A model generated the notes under the pieces. The model was given only the letters and a program-made list of their open reading frames with translations, was not told the origin of the DNA and ran no database searches. The position numbers and the translations under genes were made by a program. Shown here piece by piece: positions 1-8,640 of a stretch of DNA of 64,000 nucleotides. The DNA is from Methylomonas paludis (GTDB lineage Bacteria > Pseudomonadota > Gammaproteobacteria > Methylococcales > Methylomonadaceae). Positions within the stretch are counted from its first letter, which is position 1, and each line of letters opens with the position of its first letter. The stretch lies in contig NZ_CP073754.1 in NCBI RefSeq assembly GCF_018734325.1, positions 3,224,001 through 3,288,000 on the forward strand. Reading direction: 5' to 3'.

Positions 1-161
1 AAAGTGAGTTGCAGCGTATCGAAATCCGCTTGGCTTAGCATAGGCTGTTAGGTAATAGGGCTGGTTGAGGTTTAAGTATAAACAATATGGCGTAAGCTGA
101 GGTGTGAATGTTTGTGAAAAACGCTGTATAGTTTGCCCCATTGATAATGAGCAAGGCCTAC

Positions 162-425
162 ATGAAACTTTTGATACGAAATCTTGACCGTAATACCACA
201 GAGCCTGAATTGCGGGCCTTATTTGCCGCGCACGGCACTGTGCAATCCTGTACGCTGGTGATCGACAAGGATACCGGCTTATCCAAAGGCTTTGGCTTTG
301 TAGAAATGCCGAAGCCAGGCGAAGCCAAAGCCGCCATCAAATTGTTGAACAGCCTGGATGTGAACGGCAGCAAGATTCGGGTAAAAAAGGCTGAGTCCAA
401 ACCGGACAGCCAGACTGATGACTAA
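162..425 (+). CDS. RRM-domain RNA-binding protein
   Basis: Small single-RRM protein of about 87 residues. The RNP2-like strand 'LLIRNL' is at the N-terminus and the RNP1-like 'KGFGFVEM' is near residue 45; these are the two RNA-contacting beta strands of the RRM fold. The C-terminus is a short charged tail. I chose ATG 162 because AAGG lies 5 bases upstream and the protein then begins directly with the first RRM strand; an ATG at 147 in the same frame is an alternative. The family (bacterial Rbp-type) binds single-stranded RNA; the target is unknown. The end overlaps the next gene by 8 bases, suggesting co-translation. Confidence 0.85.
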   Translation: MKLLIRNLDRNTTEPELRALFAAHGTVQSCTLVIDKDTGLSKGFGFVEMPKPGEAKAAIKLLNSLDVNGSKIRVKKAESKPDSQTDD

Positions 426-651
426 AGCCACAAACCCCGACCCGCTGCACGGCTTGACGCTGGAAACATTGTTGCAGCGCCTCGTAGCAAAGTATGGTTG
501 GCCGGGTTTGGCAGAACAGATAGACATCAAATGTTTTTCCAACGAGCCCAGCATAGCTTCCAGTCTTAAATTTTTGCGTAAAACGCCCTGGGCTCGACAA
601 AAAGTTGAAGCTTTGTACGTGCAATCTGACTGGCCTGAGACCAGCGACTAA
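418..651 (+). CDS. VF530 family (DUF2132) DNA-binding-like protein
   Basis: 77-residue protein matching the VF530/DUF2132 pattern throughout: 'DPLHGLTLE' near the N-terminus, 'YGWPGL' in the middle and '[16 protein letters not shown]' near residue 50. The family is a small all-helical fold proposed to bind DNA; its biological role is not established. It overlaps the stop of the RRM gene, so the two nucleic-acid-binding proteins probably form an operon. The full length fits the family. Confidence 0.85.
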   Translation: MTKATNPDPLHGLTLETLLQRLVAKYGWPGLAEQIDIKCFSNEPSIASSLKFLRKTPWARQKVEALYVQSDWPETSD

Positions 652-1055
652 TCCCCCAACATACATTCACTGGAATCGCGCATTCCTTCCAGATAACTGG
701 CGAGTTGGCGCGGATTAATCAGACAACCTGGTCCGGATGCACGCGGCATGATTTCTATCGTGACATTGCGTATGGCAAGTTGATTGAGGATTTGGTAAAT
801 AAAAAACTCCAGTGACTCAGGCACCGGCCGCAAATTTTGCCAATCGCCTACTGCTGCCTCCTGGGCAAAACGCTTGAATGGCCAGACCGGCTGAGTTTCC
901 TGACCATTGATTTCACGGGTGAGCCAACGCGGGCCATCTTTCAAACTCCAGACCTCATCAGTTTCGGCAATCCGGAACAGAAAATATTCCAGCAATTCTT
1001 CATCCGTCATGTTGGGGACGGCGGCATATTCATCGGCATAAGGCTCGTAGCGCAT
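648..1055 (-). CDS. DUF2750 family protein
   Basis: 135-residue cytosolic protein. The pattern 'DEVWSLKDG', then 'PVWPFKRFA', then a C-terminal segment with '[18 protein letters not shown]', is typical of DUF2750, whose members are uncharacterised. No signal peptide or membrane segment is visible. It is convergent with the VF530 gene and the two stops overlap by 4 bases. Function unknown. Confidence 0.7.
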   Translation of the reverse strand: MRYEPYADEYAAVPNMTDEELLEYFLFRIAETDEVWSLKDGPRWLTREINGQETQPVWPFKRFAQEAAVGDWQNLRPVPESLEFFIYQILNQLAIRNVTIEIMPRASGPGCLINPRQLASYLEGMRDSSECMLGD

Positions 1056-1247
1056 AGTCTGTTTGCTGTGGAGTAAAAACTATATTGCAGCAAAAAGCAG
1101 ACCATAGCCCAAAATCTTGATTAATAAGCCTGGGAGCGGCAGATCACGGAGAATTGGCAAATTGCGGCTGAGCTGATTATGTCGGTTAACTGACAAATCG
1201 AGTGTTGGATTAGACATTGACCAGCGTTTTTCAGTGCGGCTTTAGCC

Positions 1248-1670
1248 TTAGGAGTGAAGTGCATCTTTAGTAAGAATGGCAACAGAATAACGCAAGAATT
1301 CATCCAAATCCCGGGTAATAATATTAACGGTAATCGGTAATTGCAGGCTTTGATCGTCATGCACAGCAATATTACGAAACCCCACCATCCGTTTTAGACC
1401 ATCTGCCAATACGACATCGATCCAGTCAGCTTGCGCGAGCAGGTTAAACACATCTCTGGCGCTTTGCGGTACCCCCAGCTTTTCACGGCGAATCAGGTGT
1501 TGCCCCATGTCCAGAGCGGCTTCGCAGGCACGTTGAATATTCAATACCGCTGCATCTTGCCGGGTAAGGTTATCAGCAAAACCATCCGGATCAACCTGAT
1601 ATTCTTCTCGAGCACGAGCCACACAGCGTTCGATGGTGGCGGCTTTATTGATTAACACATCATCGACCAT
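1248..1670 (-). CDS. hepT: HepT-like HEPN toxin with altered active motif
   Basis: About 140 residues, all-helical, of the HepT/DUF86 HEPN family: an RNase toxin silenced when its MntA partner AMPylates a tyrosine. The HEPN signature RX4HX(Y) is at R99-H104, but residue 106 is Asp where the AMPylated Tyr normally sits ('RNIAVHDDQ'). The start at 1670 overlaps the end of mntA by 11 bases; an upstream in-frame ATG at 1739 would add 23 residues lying wholly inside mntA and is unlikely. The toxin may be uncoupled from MntA control, inactivated, or use another acceptor residue. Confidence 0.8.
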   Translation of the reverse strand: MVDDVLINKAATIERCVARAREEYQVDPDGFADNLTRQDAAVLNIQRACEAALDMGQHLIRREKLGVPQSARDVFNLLAQADWIDVVLADGLKRMVGFRNIAVHDDQSLQLPITVNIITRDLDEFLRYSVAILTKDALHS

Positions 1671-2076
1671 AGACACTGCCTTGAGCTTGAATATCTGTGA
1701 GCAAACTGGCGCGGGCGCTATCCAGCGACGTTTTTTCACTGAGAATAAAGCACTCGAATAATCCGGCTTGAGGTTCTTGCCCCCATAAACGCTGACCGTA
1801 TTCTAATATTTGAAATTGCATGACAGTTGAAGCGGCGCGCATATCCAACAAGTCTACCGGACAAGCCGCTATGTCAGCCAATGTGCCTGACAGCTCCCAT
1901 AATTGCAAAGGCTCCACGTAACCGGCTACCAATACCGCCAAATCCAGATCGCTATCCGCATTTGCCGTGCCCTTGATACGGCTGCCAAAGGCATAAATTG
2001 CCAGGCTTGTTGGAAAAGCAGCGCGCATGGTTGTCACAATTGAACCTGCGTTAGCCAAACCGGTTTGATTGAGCAT
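1660..2076 (-). CDS. mntA: MntA-like minimal nucleotidyltransferase antitoxin
   Basis: 138 residues with the minimal nucleotidyltransferase motif GSX10DXD intact: G31-S32, then D43 and D45. MntA antitoxins transfer AMP to the partner HepT toxin. The C-terminal third ('SEKTSLDSARASLL') is longer than the shortest family members. First gene of a two-gene operon with hepT on the minus strand, with overlapping coding sequences, the usual order for this type VII toxin-antitoxin system. Confidence 0.85.
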   Translation of the reverse strand: MLNQTGLANAGSIVTTMRAAFPTSLAIYAFGSRIKGTANADSDLDLAVLVAGYVEPLQLWELSGTLADIAACPVDLLDMRAASTVMQFQILEYGQRLWGQEPQAGLFECFILSEKTSLDSARASLLTDIQAQGSVYGR

Positions 2077-2514
2077 AATATTCTTTGTTAGGCTTTAATC
2101 CGGCTAAATAGCCCATAAATCACACTTGCTTGGATTAGCTTTGTCAATCTAATTCAATTTGCAAACCCGGTGCCGCTGTTGGGTATTTTTTGCAATTAAT
2201 AGCTGAGTGCATATCGTCGCATAATTTGTAATTATTAATCCAAACATAACCTTTTAAAGCTGGACTTGACTGTTGCACAAAGCGATTTATCAATAAAAAT
2301 CAATTGGTTAATTACAACCAAAATGAATAGCCACATTACATAACCTCATGAGCAATCAGGTAAAACAGGTCGTTCTTTGTCAGTGAGCCAGTACTAACCC
2401 TGCCGCGGATAACGGCTAAAACAAATCCTATTAATACGCAAAGCCTTGTGTTAGGCTTTAATTGCACGTTTAGCGAATTAATAATTTTAACTATAAATCC
2501 AAGCAGGTGTATTA
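2077..2514. other. Intergenic region between divergent mntA and PEP-CTERM gene
   Basis: 438 bases, AT-rich, with no convincing coding sequence. It must hold the divergent promoters. A 13-base direct repeat GTTAGGCTTTAAT occurs near each end (about 2088 and 2450). AGCAGGTG just before ATG 2515 is the ribosome-binding site of the PEP-CTERM gene. Confidence 0.6.
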
Positions 2515-3186
2515 ATGATAATAAGAAAATTTACCCTAACAATGGCGCTATTTGCTGTCTCTTTAACTAGCCAGGTTGAGGCCGGCGTGTTTGATTTTTC
2601 CTTCACAGGTCCAGGCGTAAGCGGTTCGGTTGTGCTGACTTACGGTGCGGCGACTGACGCAAAATATTCCCAGGCTTATGAGGTGACCGGTATCAGCGGC
2701 AGTTTCACTGACACGAATAATGGACTGAATATTGTCAATGCGGCGATAGGCTCACTCGTGGCTATCACGCACGATACGCCGGAAGTCACCAATTTATTGG
2801 CTCCAAATGATTTTAGCCGGTTTGCGGTAGCCGCAAACTTACCCGTTGATAACGGCGGCTTTTTGACTTACGACAATTTATATTATCCTGCTGGCTCACC
2901 ACAAACTGCCTCGGATTACCCTGCTTCGGGCGGATTTCTTGATATTTATGGCCTGATGTTCGACATCGGCGGCGGTAAGGTAGTTAACTTTTGGAGTAAC
3001 GGCATCTCCGGCGGCTCTGCTGCAGATTATGGGGTTGCGGTTGCCAACACTTTAACGGCATTTGATTATGTTTCCGGCGGCGTATCGGTAGTGCCTGAAC
3101 CCAACATCCTGTTTCTGCTAGGTAACGGATTATTGGCACTGGTGTTAAAACAGCGTTATTCACACATTAAAAGCCGAATCAATTGA
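2515..3186 (+). CDS. PEP-CTERM sorting domain protein
   Basis: 223 residues. Residues 1-23 form a Sec signal peptide (charged start, hydrophobic core 'LTMALFAVSL', cleavage after 'VEA'). The body is Gly/Asn/Ser-rich and beta-like, typical of exported surface proteins. The C-terminus carries 'VPEP' followed by a hydrophobic segment and a basic tail ('LKQRYSHIKS'), i.e. a PEP-CTERM sorting signal recognised by the exosortase EpsH/XrtA. The membrane segment is slightly unusual ('NILFLLGNGLLALVL'). Presumably an exopolysaccharide-associated surface protein; its specific role is unknown. Confidence 0.85.
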   Translation: MIIRKFTLTMALFAVSLTSQVEAGVFDFSFTGPGVSGSVVLTYGAATDAKYSQAYEVTGISGSFTDTNNGLNIVNAAIGSLVAITHDTPEVTNLLAPNDFSRFAVAANLPVDNGGFLTYDNLYYPAGSPQTASDYPASGGFLDIYGLMFDIGGGKVVNFWSNGISGGSAADYGVAVANTLTAFDYVSGGVSVVPEPNILFLLGNGLLALVLKQRYSHIKSRIN

Positions 3187-3544
3187 AATTACGGTCCTTA
3201 TAGGCGTATATAGCTTAAATACCTATCATTTCTAATCTTACGAATAAATTGCCGGATCTTCATTTATAACTAAATTGAATCTCCGGCAAGGTTTGCTGTT
3301 TTGTGTGGTTTAGCGCTCTATTTAGATGACCCGTAGCCTCGATGCAACGCAGTGGAATCGAGGGATTCGCAGCGTAGCCGTTATCAAAGCAGGGTTAGAG
3401 GGATTTTTGACGAGTCCTCTACCAATCTGCCCAAATTAACTATTGACGCAAACATAGCTTTTAGAACAGCTTTGATTTTTACAGAGCACCGGTTTGATAT
3501 AACCATTTCTGCATGTATCAGCTGAAATAGAAATCCCAGGCTCT
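3187..3544. other. Intergenic region with REP-containing repeat
   Basis: 358 bases without a gene, between two convergent genes. Bases 3291-3390 resemble 59372-59480 and contain a REP-like palindrome. Bases about 3395-3420 contain a small hairpin (TAGAGG/CCTCTA arms). Nothing else recognised. Confidence 0.6.
3333..3363 (+). repeat. REP-like palindrome, GTAG class, copy 1
   Basis: Starts with GTAG, followed by a 7-base perfect inverted repeat CCTCGAT...ATCGAGG with a 13-base loop. The GTAG head plus imperfect palindrome is the layout of REP elements mobilised by RAYT transposases. An identical 31-base copy lies at 59423-59453 and a related inverted copy at 55732-55763. No RAYT gene is in the window. 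Confidence 0.75.
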
Positions 3545-4474
3545 CTATTCCGGCAGACAAAGCTGCCAGGTGGGCATCAGACGAGCAAACCTTGCTATTC
3601 CATCAAGTTCGCGCTGCAAGATCTGCCATCGTGCCAAATCAAACGAATCCCGATACAAATACGCCACCCAATCAGCCAGTCGCACTGCGGCATAGGTCTC
3701 AGCATCGTTAGAGTCGCAGATAACCAGACCTGCGCTGTGCTGATAGCCACTAATAATAGTAGCATCATCATAACCCCAGCGTTGTAGTGCTATCGCCGCT
3801 GTGCCGGCATGAAACGTAGTTTCCTCAGGCAAAGTCAATTCTGCCGCCAAGGCCACCGAATCAAGTGCTGCCGGCAGATCGGAGAATCTCACCTTGGTAA
3901 ACAAAGCTTGAATGTGCGCGGCAAGCTCTGGTGTATTGGCTGCATGCCAGAAATTAAAGACCACTGTTTGGCGCGGCTGGGTGACCTCGGTAACACCATG
4001 ATATGAATCGACATGCAACCTAAAGCCAAAGGCTTTGTTGTACTCAGGATTAACCCTGAACACCACCTCACTCTGCGGCGATGAGAATAACTCCAGAACA
4101 CCGCCATGTTCAGCCTGCCATTGCTGGTTAAGCTGTACCACCAGTCGAGCAATCTCATAACCCAATAATGGCCGGTCGCTGTGTATACCAATAACTTGTC
4201 CAGGCAACATACGTTGGGCCGTGACCACAACTCGATCTACGAGGGGCAATTCGGTAATCTCGCGCATTCTAGCCAGCACTTCCGTCAGAAAACTTGCAGG
4301 AATATCCTCAGTCACATCACGAAGCGAACAGCGATAAAACGCACCATCCCGATGCTGCCAGTCAGCATCTTGCCAAAATAACCCCTCCAGCGCAGCACAT
4401 TGCTGCGCTGAGAATGCCGAATCGACAGAAAAAAATGGGAATGGCTTATCGTGGTGGCTGGGCTGGGCGAGCAA
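3545..4474 (-). CDS. 2OG-Fe(II) oxygenase family protein
   Basis: 309 residues. The first about 190 form a double-stranded beta-helix hydroxylase domain: 'GIHSDRP' gives the HxD iron ligands, 'VDSYHGVTEV' supplies the distal His, and 'RQTVVFNFW' supplies the Arg expected to bind 2-oxoglutarate. This is the prolyl-4-hydroxylase-like group. The C-terminal 120 residues do not match a domain I recognise. Substrate unknown. It stands alone between convergent and intergenic DNA. Confidence 0.75.
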   Translation of the reverse strand: MLAQPSHHDKPFPFFSVDSAFSAQQCAALEGLFWQDADWQHRDGAFYRCSLRDVTEDIPASFLTEVLARMREITELPLVDRVVVTAQRMLPGQVIGIHSDRPLLGYEIARLVVQLNQQWQAEHGGVLELFSSPQSEVVFRVNPEYNKAFGFRLHVDSYHGVTEVTQPRQTVVFNFWHAANTPELAAHIQALFTKVRFSDLPAALDSVALAAELTLPEETTFHAGTAAIALQRWGYDDATIISGYQHSAGLVICDSNDAETYAAVRLADWVAYLYRDSFDLARWQILQRELDGIARFARLMPTWQLCLPE

Positions 4475-4629
4475 GGGCTAAATTCCTGGGTAGAGGTTAG
4501 GCGAAGGCAGCTACACGCCGAAACGGCAGATGATCAATTGGCCATCTGCTGGCCATGCTTCATTCCCATCTTTGTTTTCGCTATGTGTGGCCCCATTGTT
4601 CTGGCGCCTTTCCTGTCAAAAAGCCATCG

Positions 4630-4950
4630 CTACAATGAGGCAATATAGCGAATAGCATTAAGTTTTTCTTCATTCAGCCCTTCAAGATCATTTTCGTCAA
4701 TCCATTTTTCTCTGATCAGCCTTCCAAAGACGAATATAAGCTGAGAATAACGGTAATCGTATTTTTGATCCATCGTTTTCCGTTGCTGGCTAAGAAAATC
4801 GTGAATGGTCCAAATGTCTCCAGGATTTTTGGCTTTTTGGCTCATGTCTTTTAGCTTCTGCAAAAGCGCTACATATTCTTTATCAAGTGCGGCATCGTAC
4901 GCCCGCTTTGCAACTTTCTTCCCTGCTTGCGACCAATTTAATCTATCCAT
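4630..4950 (-). CDS. Fluorescence recovery protein (FRP)-like protein
   Basis: 106 residues matching, along the whole length, the cyanobacterial fluorescence recovery protein that accelerates the return of the photoactivated orange carotenoid protein. The block 'DIWTIHDFLSQQR' and then 'DQKYDYRYSQLIFVF' are family hallmarks. Residues W47, H50, D51 and R57 have exactly the spacing of the residues known to be functional in Synechocystis FRP (W50, H53, D54, R60). No OCP gene is visible here and the organism appears non-phototrophic, so its partner is unknown. It lies 15 bases downstream of a UPF0175-like gene, probably in one operon. Confidence 0.75.
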   Translation of the reverse strand: MDRLNWSQAGKKVAKRAYDAALDKEYVALLQKLKDMSQKAKNPGDIWTIHDFLSQQRKTMDQKYDYRYSQLIFVFGRLIREKWIDENDLEGLNEEKLNAIRYIASL

Positions 4951-4965
4951 TACACTTTCACGAAT

Positions 4966-5208
4966 TTAAGGCTGCGCTATCGTTTGAATACCTTCAAAAA
5001 CACATTGATCGTCCAGGATATTGCCTTGACCAAAATGCTCTATTAAGCGAGTTTTAAATCCTTCAAAATCCAGACCGGCCATGTGAGCGGCGCTAGCAAA
5101 GCTAATTTTTTTAGCGTGGTATAGACTTGCCGCCAAAAAAAACTCAGCCGCGCTACTACCAAGGGATTGCAATATATCATCAAATTCCGGCTGCAATTGG
5201 ATATTCAT
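4966..5208 (-). CDS. UPF0175-like small protein
   Basis: 80 residues. The central stretch 'LAASLYHAKKISFASAAHMAG' is cut here only as a family hallmark: a Leu-rich helix, then 'KIS', then Ala-rich helix-turn-helix, as in UPF0175 proteins, which are often regarded as antitoxin-like DNA-binding proteins. First gene of a two-gene minus-strand operon with the FRP-like gene. Whether the two proteins interact is unknown. Confidence 0.6.
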   Translation of the reverse strand: MNIQLQPEFDDILQSLGSSAAEFFLAASLYHAKKISFASAAHMAGLDFEGFKTRLIEHFGQGNILDDQCVFEGIQTIAQP

Positions 5209-5305
5209 TGTGTATCCGTATTAATTTTAATTGAAGATATGACTAATAAGTGGATTTTAAGTCAAGCACTCACTAAGTTGAGTCAAATTCGAATAAATGT
5301 ACCAA

Positions 5306-5340
5306 AAAAAACAGCCGCTCGTTGGCGGCTGTTTTAATTC
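5306..5340 (-). terminator. Rho-independent terminator, probably the displaced ssrA terminator
   Basis: Perfect 9-base stem AACAGCCGC/GCGGCTGTT with a 6-base loop. Read on the minus strand it ends in a run of eight T, read on the plus strand in four T, so the main direction is minus. It lies just beyond a near-copy of the ssrA 3' end (5350-5364), in the position and orientation expected for the original terminator of tmRNA before the island inserted. Confidence 0.85.
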
Positions 5341-5349
5341 GACATTCTT

Positions 5350-5364
5350 GGTGGGGCGGCGTCT
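5350..5364. other. Candidate attL (partial copy of ssrA 3' end)
   Basis: TTGGTGGGGCGGCG here equals the tmRNA 3' end at about 31770-31784 (TTGGTGGAGGCGGCG) except for one missing A. Sequence diverges immediately on both sides, as expected for a duplicated attachment core. Inside the island, 61 bases away, are two direct TACCAGCA repeats that also occur next to the right end. Confidence 0.65.
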
Positions 5365-5424
5365 AAAGAATCACATGACTTACTAATTGATAAACAACAT
5401 ATTTATTTGTTTTAGAATTTTCAA

Positions 5425-5446
5425 CTACCAGCAAATTTACCAGCAA
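5425..5446. repeat. Arm-type integrase site repeats, left end of island
   Basis: Two TACCAGCA octamers in direct orientation (5426-5433, 5438-5445), period 12. The surrounding 22 bases match 31636-31657 near the right end at 20 of 22 positions. Such repeats flanking both ends of an island are the usual arm-binding sites of tyrosine integrases. Confidence 0.65.
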
Positions 5447-5571
5447 CCCTATCAGGCACGACTATTTTCGACTTAAAAATGGTTCTTGGTTCGATGCCTT
5501 ATCGTACATTAAATGCCTCTGAATTCACTTGAAACCCTAAATCCAGGTTAGCCGATCTCAAAACAGAAAAA

Positions 5572-5871
5572 TCAAATAGGCTCAACCTGCAATTTTACGC
5601 CTAATGCCTTACATACTTTAGCGATTGTATCGAAACGAGGATGAGCATTAGGTCTTAGCGCTTTATAAAGCGCCTCACGGGTTAGGCCGGATGCTTTAGC
5701 AATATCCGCCATGCCTCGGGCACGCGCAATATCCCCTAGCGCTGCGGCAAGCAAAGCTGAATCGCCGTCTTCAATAATGACTGTTAAATATTCCGCAATT
5801 GCATGTTCGCTATCCAAATAATGTGATGCATCAAACTCAGGTAAACTGGCAACACTAATTTTTTCAGTCAT
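5572..5871 (-). CDS. HigA-like addiction module antidote protein
   Basis: 99 residues with a lambda-repressor-like helix-turn-helix ('MADIAKASGLTREALYKAL', residues about 54-73), matching the putative addiction-module antidote family (TIGR02684-like). It neutralises the RelE/ParE-fold toxin encoded just upstream and probably represses the operon. GGAGG lies 8 bases before ATG 5871, which decides this start over the GTG one codon earlier. Toxin-first order is typical of this subfamily. Confidence 0.85.
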   Translation of the reverse strand: MTEKISVASLPEFDASHYLDSEHAIAEYLTVIIEDGDSALLAAALGDIARARGMADIAKASGLTREALYKALRPNAHPRFDTIAKVCKALGVKLQVEPI

Positions 5872-5874
5872 CAC

Positions 5875-6171
5875 TTAATCCTCCAAAAGATTGGCTAGTT
5901 GTTTGGCTTTTGCAATATCATCTGCTTGTGATGATTTGTCCCCACCACCCAACATGATTATCATTACTGCGCCATGCTGTAGATAATACATCCGGTAACC
6001 TGCACCAAAATGTTCACGCATTTCGAAAACTCCTTCTCCAACCGATTTGATGTCGCCCAGATTGCCCAGCTGGGCTTTTTTAATTCTGGCTACCAGGCGA
6101 CGCTTGGTCATGCCGTCCTTAATGCCGGATAGCCATTTATCGAACTGAGGAAGGGTGCGAATAATGTACAT
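5875..6171 (-). CDS. RelE/ParE-fold addiction module toxin (HigB-like)
   Basis: 98 residues of the phage-derived Gp49/HigB-like killer protein family (TIGR02683-like). Conserved features are 'FDKWLSGIKD' at the N-terminus, 'GVFEMREHFGAGYRMYY' in the centre and 'LGGGDKSSQADDIAKAK' near the end, the expected ribosome-dependent mRNase fold. It immediately precedes the antidote gene. An operator-like palindrome lies 6 bases upstream of its start. Confidence 0.88.
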   Translation of the reverse strand: MYIIRTLPQFDKWLSGIKDGMTKRRLVARIKKAQLGNLGDIKSVGEGVFEMREHFGAGYRMYYLQHGAVMIIMLGGGDKSSQADDIAKAKQLANLLED

Positions 6172-6177
6172 AGCTTA

Positions 6178-6197
6178 TTGTAATCGGTCGATTACAA
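6178..6197. promoter_or_regulatory. Operator palindrome of the HigBA-like operon
   Basis: Perfect inverted repeat TTGTAATCG-GT-CGATTACAA directly before the toxin gene. Its position and symmetry fit a binding site for the helix-turn-helix antidote protein, giving autorepression. Confidence 0.65.
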
Positions 6198-6411
6198 AAA
6201 ATCCAATAAAAGAAATAATAGCTTAATTCCAACAGCGGCTGGGCTAAGCAATTCTGCAAAATTTTTTTCCAGTTAAAACAAATTAGGGTATGAGTTTTTA
6301 TAGAGGGAACCAGCGAACCAAGGGAACCATATTGAAATTAAAGGTTTTTTAGTTCTCTCATCTAAAAATATGGGGGAACTTTAGTATTCAATCAAAATTA
6401 TTAAGGAGTCT

Positions 6412-6921
6412 CTATCTTATTAAGGTTTTGGGAGCAAATGTGGTTGTCGGCAACAATAACTTGTTTGGTTTGCCTGGCAAAGGCGTAAAACCAAAATGCC
6501 GGTAAAATTCTGCAGCGGCATCTTTTGCGTCCACAATAATGCCAATTACCGCTAAAGTACTGCTGGCATGGGCAACACGCTGACAGGCCTCTGTTAGCAA
6601 TATAGAACCTAAACCTTTACCCTGAAAGTGAACATCAACAGCCAGTCTGCCGAGTATTGCAACCGGCACCGGATATCTGGGCAATGTTTTTGCAAAGGCT
6701 TCCGGTAACTCAGAACAATGAATACTGCCTGCACTTAAAGTAAAAAAACCGGCCAGTTGAGTTTCTGCGGATTCCGGGGTTGCAATAAACACTCTGGCAA
6801 CATTACGTTTTACGTCTTGCGAAGCATAGTGGCGAATATAATCATTCAATTCCGGTTGTCCACAATCAAATGATGTTTTATCAACCGATTTATTGAGCTG
6901 GCGGATATGGAAGCGCGTCAC
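6412..6921 (-). CDS. tacT: TacT/AtaT-type GNAT acetyltransferase toxin
   Basis: 169 residues of the GNAT toxin family that acetylates the amino group of charged tRNAs and blocks translation. The N-terminal 'FDCGQPELNDYI' is the family hallmark. The acetyl-CoA binding motif A is 'VHFQGKGLGSILL' (about residues 97-109) and the catalytic tyrosine is in 'EFYRHFGF' (about residue 144). The GTG start overlaps the stop of the antitoxin gene (GTGA), showing translational coupling. Confidence 0.9.
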   Translation of the reverse strand: MTRFHIRQLNKSVDKTSFDCGQPELNDYIRHYASQDVKRNVARVFIATPESAETQLAGFFTLSAGSIHCSELPEAFAKTLPRYPVPVAILGRLAVDVHFQGKGLGSILLTEACQRVAHASSTLAVIGIIVDAKDAAAEFYRHFGFTPLPGKPNKLLLPTTTFAPKTLIR

Positions 6922-7199
6922 TTCAAAACTTGCTCCGCATGTCGTTTAAATGCTTTTTGTAAAGCGGAATTCGGTTGGCTCGGTGCATCAAGAGCCGCTA
7001 AGAATGCATGGAAATCTTCCGGCTGTAACGTGATGCTCTCATTCGCCTGAACAACTTTTTCAGCAGATTCCAATGCATGAGACAACACAAACTCGGAAAT
7101 ACTGACATGTGAATAGGTTGCTGCTTTGTCAAGCAATGCACGAGCACGCATATCGCAACGTATATTTAGGCGACTGTCTTTAGTAGTCGAATTTTCCAT
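6918..7199 (-). CDS. tacA: DUF1778 (TacA-like) ribbon-helix-helix antitoxin
   Basis: 93 residues. N-terminal ribbon-helix-helix: 'SRLNIRCDMRARALLDKAA' followed by 'VSISEFVLSHAL', the DUF1778 pattern. The C-terminal tail (residues 60-93) would wrap the toxin. AGGAG lies 6 bases upstream of ATG. It precedes tacT in an overlapping pair and should autoregulate the operon together with TacT. Confidence 0.9.
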   Translation of the reverse strand: MENSTTKDSRLNIRCDMRARALLDKAATYSHVSISEFVLSHALESAEKVVQANESITLQPEDFHAFLAALDAPSQPNSALQKAFKRHAEQVLK

Positions 7200-8640
7200 A
7201 AGTTACTCCTGTGAGTCATTAGCTTACAATTGTGCTCCATTTGTGAGTACGAAACAAGTGACGTAAATGAATTTGTTTCAGAAAATTTTAATACAAAATG
7301 AATTAAAAACTCGGACGTAGCTGGATGCTGCTGGCTTTTAATGGACGACAATAAACAACATAACCAATTGAAATAATTAAAATAATCTAAGTTTTCCGCT
7401 TGACAGCTTACTCACGATTGTAAGAAAATTACCGCGGCTCAAAGAACTTTTCAGGACGAAACTTTCATAGACTGCTAACTCGGCAGTTAAAACAAAGAGT
7501 AGTGCCAGCTTGGATGTAATCCCTGAGGGGATGGCAGAGGATGCCGCTGGAAATGATTAAGGCTAGATGCCGAAAAAATACTTGTACAAAAATGACTTGC
7601 CCAGTATTGAAAGATGCTGAAGCTATATAGATTGATGATTTTCTCACGAAATCCGATAAAACAGAGGGCACAGATAAATGCGCCTGGTAAGAATTACCTG
7701 GTTGGTTAACGTTTGTCGACCTTCCCGGTTTGTGTTCTGATCGTCTCGATCAGAATTCTATCTGCGTACTCGTACGCCTTAGATAACCGATAAACCGCGT
7801 TAGTAGGTTTTCCGAACGGCGGTGTTGCTGTTGCGCCTTTTCTAGGGTGCAGAAATCTTTTTCGGAACCCCGGTTCCGTAGGATGGATACTGTATTGATG
7901 ACTATCAATGCAGGGTGGCAAGCTGTGGCTATCGGCCTACATGATCAATCGTTTTGTGTCTGAGGATTAGGCTGGCCTATGCCATCCACCTTGATCTGAA
8001 ACCGGTTGACAATCTATTGAGATCCCCACGACACCTGGACTGAATGCCATGCTTCATGCTGCGTTCGGCTTTTGCCTATGCAAAACCAACGCCGGTATGG
8101 CTTGTCGGTTCGGGTTCTGTCATCACACTAATGCTCTGGCGCTGGTAGGGCGTCGATCATTCAAGTAAGACCTGCTGTTTTAATTTTTCTGAAAAACAGA
8201 AACAGAAAGGTATTTAAGTATTTCCATTAAGTAAATCAAACGGATAACTGCGAAGTATTCGCGGGTTTTTCCGGGTTTTGTCGATAACGGACGATGATGG
8301 GGCAGAGTTGATTGTCGCGGTAGGACAAGCAATGCGTTTGGCCAGCACCCCTAGTTCGTTTCCGACAGACCACCAGTATCTCGCTAGCGCAGCGAGTCAT
8401 AAGCCGCGCACACCACACACTTTGTACGCACAACTGCCGAGTTTGCAACTCGTGCGTCAACACTCATCGTCATGAGAATGGCCTTGTGTACAAAGAGGGT
8501 GAGGAGCCGGGGTCCCTGCTCATGACGTTAAACCATTTTTTAAGGCCGACCCGGCTCCCTCTTTCCAAGCGGATTTATACCTAAAAGTCTGTTTGGAATG
8601 ATGGAGCCCAGTGCCATCGCTTTTTGACAGGAAACAAAAA
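7200..8640. other. Long stretch without recognisable genes
   Basis: About 1.4 kb between the TacAT locus and the recombinase trio. Short open frames exist on both strands (e.g. 7706-7921 minus and 8236-8463 minus) but none resembles a known protein or has a convincing start. Interleaved inverted repeats lie at 8468-8562. Probably decayed mobile DNA. Confidence 0.5.
8468..8562. repeat. Interleaved inverted repeats upstream of the recombinase trio
   Basis: Arm A CGTCATGAG (8468-8476) pairs with CTCATGACG (8519-8527). Arm B AGAGGG...AGCCGGG (8494-8511, 5-base bulge) pairs with CCCGGCTCCCTCT (8550-8562). The order A-B-A'-B' would form a pseudoknot in RNA or alternative cruciforms in DNA. Possible regulatory or recombination site of the downstream genes. 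Confidence 0.5.
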
